DNA of 64,000 nucleotides, from assembly GCA_963691655.1 (NCBI GenBank), contig OY829329.1, positions 54,449,408 to 54,513,407 of the forward strand, written 5' to 3'. Position numbers and translations under genes: made by a program. Of the stretch, positions 49,521-61,169 are shown piece by piece (the stretch's first letter is position 1; every line of letters begins with the position of its first letter). The notes under the pieces are model-generated. The model was not told where the DNA came from and did no database searches. It saw only the letters and a program-made list of their open reading frames with translations. This stretch comes from Toxonevra muliebris. Lineage: Eukaryota; Arthropoda; Insecta; Diptera; Pallopteridae.

Positions 49521-50295
49521 CAGAGTTGAGTTCCTTTAGGAATTGAATTTCATCTCCATTCCAATTATAAGGAATTGTAATTAGTACTTTAATGTTTTCA
49601 ATTCTTTAGTAATGAAATTGATAAAACTTTCAATTCCATTACAAGGAATTGTAATCGGTAATTAAAATATTTAATTTCCTAGGTAATGCAATTGAAAAAA
49701 TTTTTGATTCCATTACAAGGAATTGTATTTTGTAATTAAAAATATATCAATTCTTTAAAGGAATTGAAAATGTAATTGAATAGAAAGGAATTTGATATTT
49801 AAGTGTAATCAATTACTTACTTAGAATTAAATTCCAATTTAGTTGGAATGACTCCTAAAGTGAATCCCTATAAAATGCGGGTCACTTCTCTCATAACGGC
49901 TTATTAGATATTAGAAGCATTTTACAATGTTTTCCGAAATTTTTGTTTTGCTTTTTTGGAATTGAACTAAAAGGAAATCAATTACTTTCGAGGAATCATT
50001 TCAACTAAATTGGAATTTAATTCCAAGAAAATAATTGATTACACTTAAATAATAAATAAATATTTCTTTTCAAATACAATTTCAATTCCTTTAAGGAATT
50101 GATATATTTTTAATTACAAAGTACAATTCCCTGTAATGGAATCGAAAAATTTTCCAATTCCATTACCTAGGAATTTAACAATTTTAAGTACTGAAACTTT
50201 TATCAATTTCATTACCAAGAAATTGAAAACATTAAAGTATCAATTACAATTCCTTTTAATTGGAATTATAATGTAATTGAATTTACACAGCTCTG
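49521..50295. mobile_element. hAT-type foldback element, 775 bp, perfect 8-bp target duplication
   Basis: GTTCTAAT flanks both sides (49513-49520, 50296-50303). The ends are CAGAGTTGAG and (reverse complement) CAGAGCTGTG. The two arms of about 330 bp are inverted copies built from AAGGAATTG/CAATTCCTT motifs, e.g. CAATTTCATTACCAAGAAAT pairs with the left arm at about 49612-49593. An unpaired centre of roughly 100 bp lies near 49870-49970. The transcript would form a long hairpin. Confidence 0.88.
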
Positions 50296-52140
50296 GTTCT
50301 AATCGATTAACACTCCCCTCTTTCGATGCAATGTATTGTGTTGATTTATGAAATGAAGGAATCATGGGAAAAGGAAAAGAGAGAAAAGTAGTTATTAGCT
50401 TTGAATTGTACAAAGTCCTAACTGTACGATAGAGGAAAAAACTATTTCCGTATTGCGATGGGCATGAGAATACCGTGTCCCTGTAACTCTGGGGATCATA
50501 CGAGTTAATGGCATTAAATTACAATTTTTTTTTTAATTTCTATACCTTTTACGTCTCAGCTAAAGTTTTTCGTTAAACATTTTTCCTACATTTCCTTTTT
50601 GGACTAAATTTATCACTGATTTTCGGTACGAATCTCTCCAAGAATTTTCGGTTAGGTGAGGCATGGGCGAAATTTTCATATTCGAGCTCTAGCTTTAGTT
50701 TTTTTAGGTATTTTTAAGTATTTCATTATTCCAAGCTATTTAATTCCTATGAACATTTTTTGAAAAAGAAAAAAAGGGTTCAGAAATGGGTGGAGGGTTG
50801 GTGTAAACACAAAATAATTTTAAATTTTTCAAAAGGAACAACTTTGCTTCACCTTAAGTACTCACCAATTTCAATAAGCTCACCACTGTATCATTAAACT
50901 TTCGATTTAAAAAAATATTTGACCTAGCAGTTTATGTGTCCCTCCTTGGACCAATTGATCAGGGCAGTGTACTTTGTAGGTTCAGAGACCCCTCTTGAGT
51001 TTGTGAAGCTTTTGCATATAAAAAAATGCAAATTAAACTCCACTTTACGAAGTTGCTTTAGTTTCCTACTGGGTTTCAGTGTACAATTTTGCACTTATTC
51101 AAATGAAAGTAAAGTTCGCTTGTAAGCGAAATACTGTAAAATAGATATTAATATTTTTTTTAAATAATTCCTATAATTATAAGAAATTTTTGTAAATTAA
51201 AAAAAAAAAGAGCCAATCAAATTCATAAAAAATGAGCTAACTTCAGAGAAAAGTGTTTAAATTATCACTTAAAAAAAATAACTGTGAACGAATTGATTAC
51301 GTTCCGCTGAGGAAAATTTATTTAAAAAAAAAGTAGCTAAAATTATTTGAGCAAGAAATAAATGTTCATTAAACTTGTTAGCACATAACACAAAAGTTTA
51401 AAGTGAAACGAAATCTATAATAGGCGCAAATCAGCAACAATTTACTTATATCATTTTATTGCAGATGCTACCAAAAAAAAAAATATAACTGCATAATAAT
51501 CTTAACCTTTTTCACTTACTTAACTCTCAAATAAACACTTTTATAGCTACACAAAATGCTCAATTAAAAAGCAGTGATATTGAAAGAGATTTCAATGCAC
51601 TCTGGCGCTGATGAAAGCAAAGTCTGTAATAATTTTCTTGTTTACAAAATTGCAGCATTACAAAATTGCAGCATTACAAAAAAACAAACATAAAAGCAAA
51701 AACTAACCTAGGTAGGTCCAATCGTCTGTCTTTCAGTTTAACTTATGCATTTAAACTTTTAATCTTGGTGTAATTTTCCTCCTTGCAGCAAGCACAGCTG
51801 GCTACTGCAGAGTAGTGGAAGCGCTAGTGAAAACCTCCTACGAAAATAACTGAATCTTGTGTGCCTGTTTGTGTATGTTGCATGCAACAAAGTGTTTAGA
51901 AAAAAAACAAAAGTCAGTATCATATAATGCATTAACAATGCAAACGCCAAAACCAAACAGTCTTCATTGAGAAAAGGAAAATTGTTTTTAAGTTTTCAAT
52001 CGAAAAAAAGAAAGGAGTCTCGTTTATATTCGGTGACGTTTTTTTTTTTCTTGCTGAAATTTTATTTATTTGCTATGCAGAAATGTCAATTGTTTTTTGT
52101 AAACAGCAGGTGGACACTATGTACATATTTATTTACCTTA

Positions 52141-52304
52141 ATCTCCGTTTAATTATGCCGATGAAAATATACATCTGGTTTAATTAAACGGGGAGTGAAA
52201 TTAACCGAGGAATTTGAGTACATTTTGAACTAAAAACCTAACATTCTAGAAACAATTTAAATGGAAACGTAATTATGCGAGGGCCAGTTAATCGAGAATT
52301 ACTG
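52141..52304. mobile_element. Pogo-like MITE fragment
   Basis: The right end reverse complement CAGTAATTCTCGATTAACTG is followed by TA, matching the pogo-like end seen at 37551. Left of it are TTTAATTAAACGGGGAG and CTCCGTTTAATTATG motifs. The left border is uncertain. Confidence 0.45.
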
Positions 52305-53000
52305 TATTTATATATTAGATTAATCAATTGAAAATATTTTATAAAATATTTAGATGCTTATAACAAATTACGTGAACTAGAAAGTCTAACGTTGGTCGTG
52401 ATTAATAGCTATTTGTTAATACAATTACGTATCTACTAAATATGAAATATATATATATTTTTTTAATATGTACGCACACTTTAACTATTTGTTAATGTTG
52501 TACATATTTCATTTTGTTTTTTTGGTTTCTATTATTTTACTTACTGCATATTTTTTAATATTTATTAACTATGCTTGTATATTGTTAAATAATCCATGAA
52601 GTTTTCATTTATGAATGCATGCAACAATGAGTTTTTCTTTTCTTTTCTTTCAGGTAATTGAATTTCGAGTCTATACATAAATTTATTATTTATAAATGAG
52701 ATGCCTAATAGTAAACAATAATATACATATCTACGCTTATATTGTTTTGTTAAGCTGAATTTATCACAGTAATTTTTGCTTGAAATTAAAAGGAGCTTCA
52801 CCTTCAGTTTTTTGCTAATTTACTTTGTGCTTATTTAAAAATCTAAAAAAATCTATTTTGGGCTATCTTAATATTTATTTAATCGAGATTTATAATTCTC
52901 CAATAACTCAATTTTAAATTATCGGTAAGTATAGACATATAATTTAAGCAGCAAAATATGATTCGAATATTTGTACTGATTTTATGTATATAAACCTTAG

Positions 53001-53272
53001 GGAGAGAAAATTTCTATATTCGAATGTGATCAACTTTGCCGAAGAAAGTATGGCAAAAAAAAAAAAATGGATCTTACCCCCCCTCCCCCCCTAAAATTCG
53101 TAGAAGTTCCAGTACTACGTACTGTAGTTGTTGGAATAAAAATCTATAGTTAGGTTTAATATCAGTGTTTCATACATACTTTCTTCAGTCAAGTTGATCG
53201 AGATGGAATATAGAATTTTTCTGTCAGAATACTATTAAAAAAAAAAATTCATCCATACAAATTGATACGCCC
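53001..53272. mobile_element. Second, truncated copy of the GGGCGTACC MITE
   Basis: Inverted relative to the 47.4-kb copy: shares TTCTATATTCGA, GATCAACTTTGC, GAAGAAAGTATGGC and the AAATTCGTAGAAGTT block, and ends ATACAAATTGATACGCCC followed by TA. About 45 bp of its left end are missing. It carries a poly-C/poly-A stretch near 53055-53092. Confidence 0.78.
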
Positions 53273-55384
53273 TAATAAACCTATATTCCAAAAACAACTA
53301 CGCATGACTTTATATGATTAAACAAATGAATCCAAAACTATTAATGAAACTGGTTCTGGCATTTTCAATGGACCGACTTCAGCCTGGGCAATTTAGCGTC
53401 TATTTTTTTTTTTAAAGAACCAAGGTTTGCAGACAAGCTCTGCGCCATAATCAATCTGTCTCTTGAATTCCAAACACAATTATACTTACCTACTCAAACA
53501 ATTAAGATTAACCCTTTCTTTTCAACTTTTTTATTGGGGGGTAAAAAAAATTTGTTGTTGTTTTATATTCGTAGATTTGGACTTTGTTAAGAATAAAAAC
53601 CTTGGATTTAGGTTCGAATTATGAAAGAAGTGTTTGGGAAAGGCTGTAGAGCTTTTGGAATTTTATACATTATAATGATCAAAATGCATGAAAGGAGTAA
53701 AAATGCGAGAAAAAAATTTTAATTTTTGATTTTTTTTTTTTTTTTGGAAAAAACAACTAAGCTTTATTTTGCAATGCAAAATAAACTTTTAGTTTAGAAA
53801 ATACTTTTAAAAACACAATTGTTCACTAAGTATAAAAGGTGAAAATTTTAAACATTTTTGGAATTTATGTTTATTTTTACTAAAGTCAAGTATACAGAAT
53901 TTTGTTGTTCAGTGATCTATAGTAAAATTTCATGGGCAACATATTTCTTGAACATATTAACCCTCTATCAACCCTCGTAATAGGTCAAAAAAGAAACTTT
54001 TCCGAAAAAGGCAAGAAAGACCCATAATGGTGGGTGCCAAAGGGTTAATATGTAGGAAGAAAATATTCGAAGGAAAATTCTACTATAAACTGCTGTTACA
54101 ACTGTACTGTATGTTACAAACAAGCTCCGATGCAAAACTAACAAATTATCTTATGGTTTATTATACTTAATCTGTTAGAAATGGGCAAACTTTGGGTCTA
54201 CGTAAAACAAAATTTTACGTATACTTTTAAAACGCCGAGACCCGTATAATTTTTTTTCTCGAATTGTATCAGCATCCACTTTCAGAATTTTGTTATTTTT
54301 TCGTTTGTTAAACAAAAAACAAATCAACACTATCACAATTTTTTTAACACCTGCAGAAAATAATTCAAAAATCATCAACCTTACATGTCTTTTGTACACA
54401 ATAGTAACCAAATTATTTCTTGTACGTTATATTATACATTAGAGTTAATTTTTTTTAAGTTATTAATTTTGTATTATGAAATGGAGTTTTAACTTTCGTT
54501 TTAAACTATTATAATTAAAAAAAAAAAGTTTATATACTTGCTCAAAATTTTAAACTTACTCTTCTTACTCACTTCGTAAATTCACACAAATGTAATTTGG
54601 ACTGTTTTTCTCCCGTTTTTGCTCAAACTAAAATTATAAAGAGAAAAAACATGCTTGATTTAAAAAATAATTTTTTATTTTTAAAATTCCCGATAGGTTT
54701 GAAATGAGAAGTAGTGAAATATGAACATTTTTTTGTACAATATATTAGCCAAAAACAACGAAAGAGTTAAAGGATTGATTCCCTTTCCAAATATTTTGCG
54801 CCCTGCACGGCTTAGTGCTAGATAATTTTTCAAAGCTTTGAACTCCTGCATAATTAGGTTAAAGCTACCTCTTAAAACAACAGAAACCTTACAAGAAATG
54901 TCAGCTGTAAACCTAATTATTCTTCATTGAATACCAGTACATTTAAGCTAAGAACATGAAAACGCTAACCAATCGATCCAGAAACGCAGTCACTTGTCTC
55001 TTTTGGATCCGGAACCATTTTGTGGTAAAGCTCTCTTCAAATAGTTCAAACATAATGACATATGCAATAGGTATAAATAATACAAATTTGCTGAAAAATG
55101 ACTAAAGGTTTGAAAACTTAAGTGATATAAAACGGAGTCCATCAGGTATTTTGGGTATATGCAATTAGTTTCGATAGATTCAATGCGTTTCCTTTTTTGC
55201 GGCCTTTTGGTATCAAATTCCGGTGGGAGACAGTGATGGATCTAGAGGGGGCTGCGCAACTGTTTATTATAAACACGTGGACTACATTAAACCTGAAATT
55301 TCATTGTCAGTTTCTAGAGCTTGATAATGTTTTTTTGTCCAGTTTTCGGTGCGTTTTTTTATTCGATAATATGATCTGGATTTT

Positions 55385-56575
55385 AGTCTTACTTTAGGTC
55401 TGAATTTGGAATATTTTTAGTTTCAAGCTTTGTCTGTAATTCGGTCTCACTAGCTGAGTTTTGGCCTGAGTTTTTAGTAGTTTCCGGCCTAAATTTTTGT
55501 TCAAGTTTAATCTAATTTTTAGTTTAAAATCGGTCTGAATTTCAGTCTTAATTTTGTCCGATTTTTGGTCAAAGTTTTGGTGTGAATTTTGTTTGACTTT
55601 CGATCCAAATTTTTGTCTGAATTTGATCAAAAATTTTATCTGATTGTTGTTCTGAATTTTGGTCTGATATTTGGTTAAATTTTGAATTTGATTTTTGTGT
55701 CAATTTTAGACCGAATTTCAGTCTGGTTATTGATTTGGTTTTTGGCTAACTTTACGATCTGGATTTAGTTTTAATTTATTTTTGAATTTTGAATGCTTTT
55801 GGTTTTGAGTTTTGTCTAAAATTTTATCTCACTAGCTGAATTTCGGTCTGAATTTTGGTTCAAATGTTGTCTAATTTTTGATCTGAAATCGGTTTGAATT
55901 TCAGTATTAGTTTTGTGATTTTTTGGTTAGAATTTTGGTGTGAATTTTGTTGTGAATTTCGGTCTGAAATTTTATCTCTATTTGGTCAGAAATATTATTT
56001 GATTTTTGTTTTGAATTTTGAGTAGATTTTTGGTATGAATTAGCTTTGAATTTTCGACTTAGTTATTGGCTTGATTTTTGGGCGGAAATTCAGTTTGATT
56101 TTTTTTTGGAAACTCGGATTAATTTTAGTAAAAGTTTCCGTCAGGATTTCAATTAGATTTTTGTGTCTGAATTCGGCTTAAATTTCGGTCTGACTTTTGG
56201 TTAGAATTTTAGTTTTAATTACTGCCAAATTTTTTGTCAGATTTTCAATTTGATTTCTAGTCTGAATTTGGTCTGATTTTAGTTTAAATTTCGGTATGAG
56301 TTTGGGTCTGAATGCCTTCAGCTTTGCTCTGAATTCGGGTCAAGATTTAGTCTGCGGTTTGATTTTGTGTCTAAGATTTCGGCGCATTTTCGAACTGAAT
56401 TTTGGGGAAATTTTTGGTTTGAGATTTGGTTAAAGTTTTGGTTTAGAAATAGGTTTGAATTTTTGGCTGATTAATGATTTGATTTTTGTCTGAATTTCGG
56501 TTGAAATATTGACTACATTTTTGGACTGGGGTTAAGGTTGGATTTGGGTTTTGGTTTAGATATAGGTTGCGTAGA
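55385..56575. repeat. Degenerate tandem array, 12-bp unit
   Basis: The unit approximates TCTGAATTTTGG, kept in register over stretches such as TCTGATTTTTGT TCTGAATTTTGG TCTGATATTTGG near 55640. About 1.2 kb, T/G-rich on the + strand. On the - strand it gives a short QN/K-rich frame (55394-55630) that is a by-product. Confidence 0.8.
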
Positions 56576-56758
56576 TTGAGTAATACTACCATATGTTCCC
56601 ACTGAGCCGTTTAATAGTTTTTATTGCTACATTTTATCATATGGTTTATGGAATTTATATAAGTTATGATGCGTATTACAGACGCTAGAGACAGTCAAAG
56701 TCAAAAATTCATTCAAGAAAATTCATTGTTTTAATTGAATTTGAGATAAAAATAAAAA

Positions 56759-56842
56759 AAATTTTCATACGCAAATAGTTAACTATTTCATAATATATAA
56801 TATAAAAGTATGAAATAGTTAACTATTTGCGTATGAAAATTT
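56759..56842. repeat. Perfect 34-bp inverted repeat (hairpin)
   Basis: Arms 56759-56792 and 56809-56842 are perfect reverse complements over 34 bp, with a 16-bp AT loop. Each arm contains the palindrome AAATAGTTAACTATTT. Perfection in a region where other repeats are badly eroded suggests recency or constraint. Confidence 0.9.
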
Positions 56843-58039
56843 CGACCAAAAAGCCTGTCATTATAATCTCGTTAACAATACATAAATTGGTCTAATAGAG
56901 AATTAAAAATAAAAAAAATAAGTAAAATACTTTACGTCATATTAGCCAGATAAAAAAACTAGCTGTGAGTAGCTAGGAATTTGAATTTTTTGTACAAAAT
57001 ACGAATTAATAAAAAGTTTATTCAACAACAAATACTTTTAGGCATTCAACCTTCCCGGCTTTATAAAACCACGCTCATTAAATTTTTAGTGGTTTGAGAT
57101 CAGATTTATGCTTTTTTCATAAAACTTTATGAATCCAAATTTTTTTTAAATCAGTCAAAAATTTGAGAACTGGAGGGTTAACTCAAGTTTTTCTAAGAAA
57201 TAAGAGCGGTATGTACTTAAAGGGAACGACAAAGTCGTATTTTGGATACAAAACTTAACCCGTGTGTAATAATTATAAAGAATTTTCGCGTTAACTTATG
57301 AATTCGAAACAGTATCGAGACTCTTTAGCATTGGGATATTTGTGGCGCAGCGGTTTTCTAAACTGGTATAAAAATATGTATTTTGATTATTGAGTATTAT
57401 AGACAACTACTGCTCATTTTAATGGGTCATAATCGGCTAAGTGAAAAATATAGCCGTGTAATAGGTAAATGGGGCTTGGGTGACCTAAGAATTTTCTTAA
57501 GAAATAAAACTGAAATGTATGTAAATGTGTATAATAAAGTCTTAGTTTGTATGCCAGTTCAATTCCGGAATCTCAGACACAAGATTTGCAGAATTGGTTC
57601 TGGATACGTCCATACTTATATGGGAAAAATCTATATTTTGATAACAAATTTCAATCCATATTCCAGGACTCCTTAGAGACTTAATTTTCTATTCTTGGGG
57701 TTCAAAGTAGTGTTGGCTATACATCGATAGTTCGACTCTATCGATTAAATCGATTTTAGAGAGCGAAAAAATCGATAGTTTCAATAGTATCGATAGTTTT
57801 CATTTTTTTCAGGAGAGCAGTTTGAAGTTTCAAATCCTTACTGCAAATCAGGGGTAGGTAAAAAAGATTAAAACATGAAAAATTGATAGCAAATAGATTT
57901 AGACACGCACCACACGATGTTAGGCCATTATGATTTGTGGCCACTGATTTATTTCTTTTTCTTTCCATTGTACTTCTTCTTTTATGGCACAACACCGCTT
58001 GGATGGAATAGGCCAACAGTTTTATTACAGAACAGAACG

Positions 58040-59622
58040 GCAAAATAAGCAGGTCCAGATAATATTCCTAGCTGCAGATAATATTCCTAGCTGCATTTTG
58101 AGGAATTGCGCCGAAAAACTGTATTTACCACTGTTAAATATTTTTAATGCATCGTTAAAATTAGGATACTTTCCTAAATGCTGGAAAGAATCATTCATAA
58201 TACCCCTTCACAAGGGCGGTACTAAATCCAATGTTGGGAACTACCGCGGTATAGCTAAACTCAATGCTATCCGAAAGCTTTTTGAGTTTATTATTACAAA
58301 CCAAATAATACACTGGATTTCACCTTGTATATCTGAAAATCAGCATGGCTTTCTTAGCGGAAAATCAACTACAACAAACCTCTTGGAATTTTCTTCACAT
58401 GTACACAAAGCTTTCTTATCTAATTTGCAAACCGATGTCATATATACTGACTTCAGCAAAGCTTTCAATAAAGTTAATCACCACCTGTTACTTATGAAGT
58501 TGAAAAATATAGGATTTCCTACATTGCTTTTAAATTGGATCAAATCATATTTGGACAATAGAAGACAAAGCGTTTTATTCAAAAACACAATTTCGGATTT
58601 CATTGAGGTCACATCTCGATTCCCTCAAGGCAGCCACATAGGCCCCATTTTGTTTCTTCTGTTTATAAATGATTTGACGTTTGCTACTCACCACTCAAAA
58701 ACTTTAATGTATGCTGACGACGTCAAGTTGTTCCTTCCGCATAACTCAATTGATGACCAGATGTTACTACAATCCGATCTAAACAGCTTGGTACAATGGT
58801 GCAATATAAATTTAATGATCCTGAACCTAGACAAATGTAAAGTTATGGTATATGCAAGAAACGTTTCCCTTCCTACAAAATATACAATTGGAAATACTGT
58901 CTTAAGCCATTCGGATTCCTTCGTTGACTTGGGAGTTACTATGGACCCTAAACTTTTATTTGCATATAAATATATGCGTTAATAAAGCAAAAGCAATGCT
59001 TGGTTTTGTTAAGCGCTGGTATAAGGAATTCAACGACCCATATGCCACAAAATCGCTTTGTACATCATTGGTTAGACCTATTTTGGAATATATGATTTAT
59101 ATAGACAAATTGGAATCAGTTCAAAAACAGTTCTTGCTTTTTGCTTTGAGATCCTTGCCGTGGGATTTACCGTTTAATCTTCCACCTTACGAGCACAGAT
59201 TAAAACTTTTGAATTTACCTACTCTTGAAAGCCGAAGAAATATGAGTAACGTGTGTTTTATTGCAAAATTTTTATCTGGCACTGTTCATTCACCATCTTT
59301 GCTGAAGAACATTAACTTGAACGTTCCGACTCGTATTACTCGATTCTATATTCCTATCAAGTTATCTATTTGTAAGACCAATTATTCAGACAATGAGCCG
59401 TTCCGCTGTGCCTGCCGTGATTTTAACAACCTCTATAATGTTGTCGATGTTTCTGATTCGGTATATTCCATAATACAAAATGTTATAACTTTTTTAAATA
59501 TATAGTTGTCGTTATCAGCTGATGATTTATAATCTGTAGCTGAATTTCAGAAGGGCCACTTGTTGGGTAGTGCGCTACCCCAACGTCCTTTTTAAAAAAT
59601 AAAAAAAATAAAAAAACATACA
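58040..59622 (+). pseudogene. Jockey-like LINE ORF2, 5'-truncated and frameshifted
   Basis: Reverse transcriptase from AGPDNIPSCIL onward: FIIPLHKGG with NYRGIAKLNAIRKLFE, ISENQHGFLSGKSTTTNL, VIYTDFSKAFNKVNHHLL, FPQGSHIGPILFLLFIND and the catalytic LMYADDVKLF (about 58705-58735). It then shifts frame near 58980 to a second stretch (KAKAMLGFVKRW ... VQKQFLLFALR) ending at 59505. ILEYMIYIDKLE lacks about ten residues usual there, a second lesion. The endonuclease is absent. A 19-bp tandem duplication (AGATAATATTCCTAGCTGC) marks the 5' junction at 58056-58093. An A-rich 3' tail ends near 59622. Confidence 0.9.
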
Positions 59623-60232
59623 AACCTTCATCACCTTTCTTGGTATGGCTCCCTGATAACTATGAACTACCGACATATCTACCGCATTCACAAACAAATT
59701 TTCATAGTTTTCCTTCCTATGGTTCTCCACATATGCCGTTTTAAACTGTCTATTTGTATGGAAGATTTCACGTCATCTTGTTCAAAAACAACAACATTTT
59801 GCCCAATAACTACTACCATCATGCCGCCTTCACACACAAGCTTTCATTGTTTTCCTTGCTATGTTTTTTTCAGATATACACCTTCAAATAGTTACTTTTT
59901 AGGGAAAGTGTTACTCCCATTTTTTTTTACCTATTCATTTTTTTACAGCATTCCCATTAATAACCCAAGTTCTTGAGTAAACTATGGATTGTGTACAAAA
60001 ATTATTGAGAAAATATACCTAATTAAAAAATGTTTGCATGGGAGGTGTCACACCCACTAACCTAAGCCTACCTATATTTTACCCATCGAATTTTATTGAC
60101 AAACCATATTTTCATTCCAAATCTTAGTATTATCACACAAATAGTTCCTGACACGTCGTGATAAAATGGTTGGTTTCTTATTTATATAAAGTACCAAAAA
60201 TTGTATCTCTGTAGCAATCGATAGTTTGAACC

Positions 60233-61136
60233 AGGGCCGTAGCCAGGATTTTTTTTCGGGGGGGTGGGGTTTCAATCGAAGAAAATTGACATTGACTTGC
60301 CATTACTGATGAAGAGCCCGACCTAAAAACAATTACCAAAAATACTAAAAATAGTCAGAGTCTCATTTCTTTCAAATGATTATCAGTGGGAATTCGGGCC
60401 ATGATAAGGAATCCGGATGAGGTTGGCTTGTATTCCAGAAATTCGTGCAGTTACTGCATTGAAAGAGGTCTTCCGAGTCGGGGTGCTCTGAGTAATAATG
60501 GGTTAAAGAATTATTTACATTTTAAGATTGTTTCCAAGAACTTTGGAGCTGATCCACTACTACTGACCTACATGGGCTTTGCGAATAAAATGGTTCCTAG
60601 TGTTTGTGAATGAATTTTTTATACTGAACACGAATCTGAGTTCAAAAATTTCCCATCACGCCACGTTTTAGAAAAATAGAATTTTTGGCCATTTTTTTAA
60701 ATTGGAGAGCTGAACACTGGCGTGCTACAAAGAAATTATAGGCTGAATCATGCTCTTCCAAATGAGCCCCAAACCCGAAACTGTAAATCAAAAACAGTTA
60801 CTGACCTAGAAAAACTATAAATGCAAAATTGCTCAGCATCACCTTCTCTTTTTGTATCCAAAGTCAAACCTCATGTCAAAGAAAACAAATCGGATCTGGT
60901 CGTATAGTGTAACTAAAATTTCAAGTTTATTTTTTTATATTTGACTTTTTAGAAAGAAACCGATGGAAGTAAAAAATATTTAAAAACTGTTCAATAGATT
61001 TTATTTTGACTTTTTTTTCATCCACTGTCAATTAATATCACAAAATAGAAGAAAGTTTGCACATTTCGGGCGGGGGGGGGGGGGAGGGGAGGTCAGAACC
61101 CCCAAACTCCTCCCCCCCTAACTCCTCCCCCCCTAA
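60233..61136. mobile_element. Remnant with GGGCCGTAGCCAGG end
   Basis: Starts CAGGGCCGTAGCCAGGATTT and a G-run, and ends in CCCCC-rich repeats (CTCCCCCCCTAACT twice, 61102-61136) preceded by a run of 13 G. The matching terminal CCTGGCTACGGCC is missing on the right, so it is truncated. Confidence 0.45.
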
Positions 61137-61169
61137 CTATCGATATTTAGCCAACACTAGATCGAAGAA

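Larger units (their letters stand above)
57708..61159. mobile_element. TIR-bounded 3.45-kb block, hAT-like, with nested insertions
   Basis: Left end TAGTGTTGGCTATACATCGA and right end reverse complement TAGTGTTGGCTAAATATCGA, continuing to TAG; flanks GTTCAAAG and GATCGAAG agree at 6 of 8. Five ATCGAT motifs crowd the left end. It contains a broken LINE (58040-59622) and a G-rich repeat end (60233). No transposase is recognised; two short open stretches (57756-58043 -, 60386-60613 +) remain unexplained. Confidence 0.6.

Noticed and set aside
57340..57380. GTGGCGCAGCGGTTTTCTAAACTG, resembling a tRNA 5' half
   Set aside because: No B box or cloverleaf follows; perhaps a SINE scrap but too short to call.
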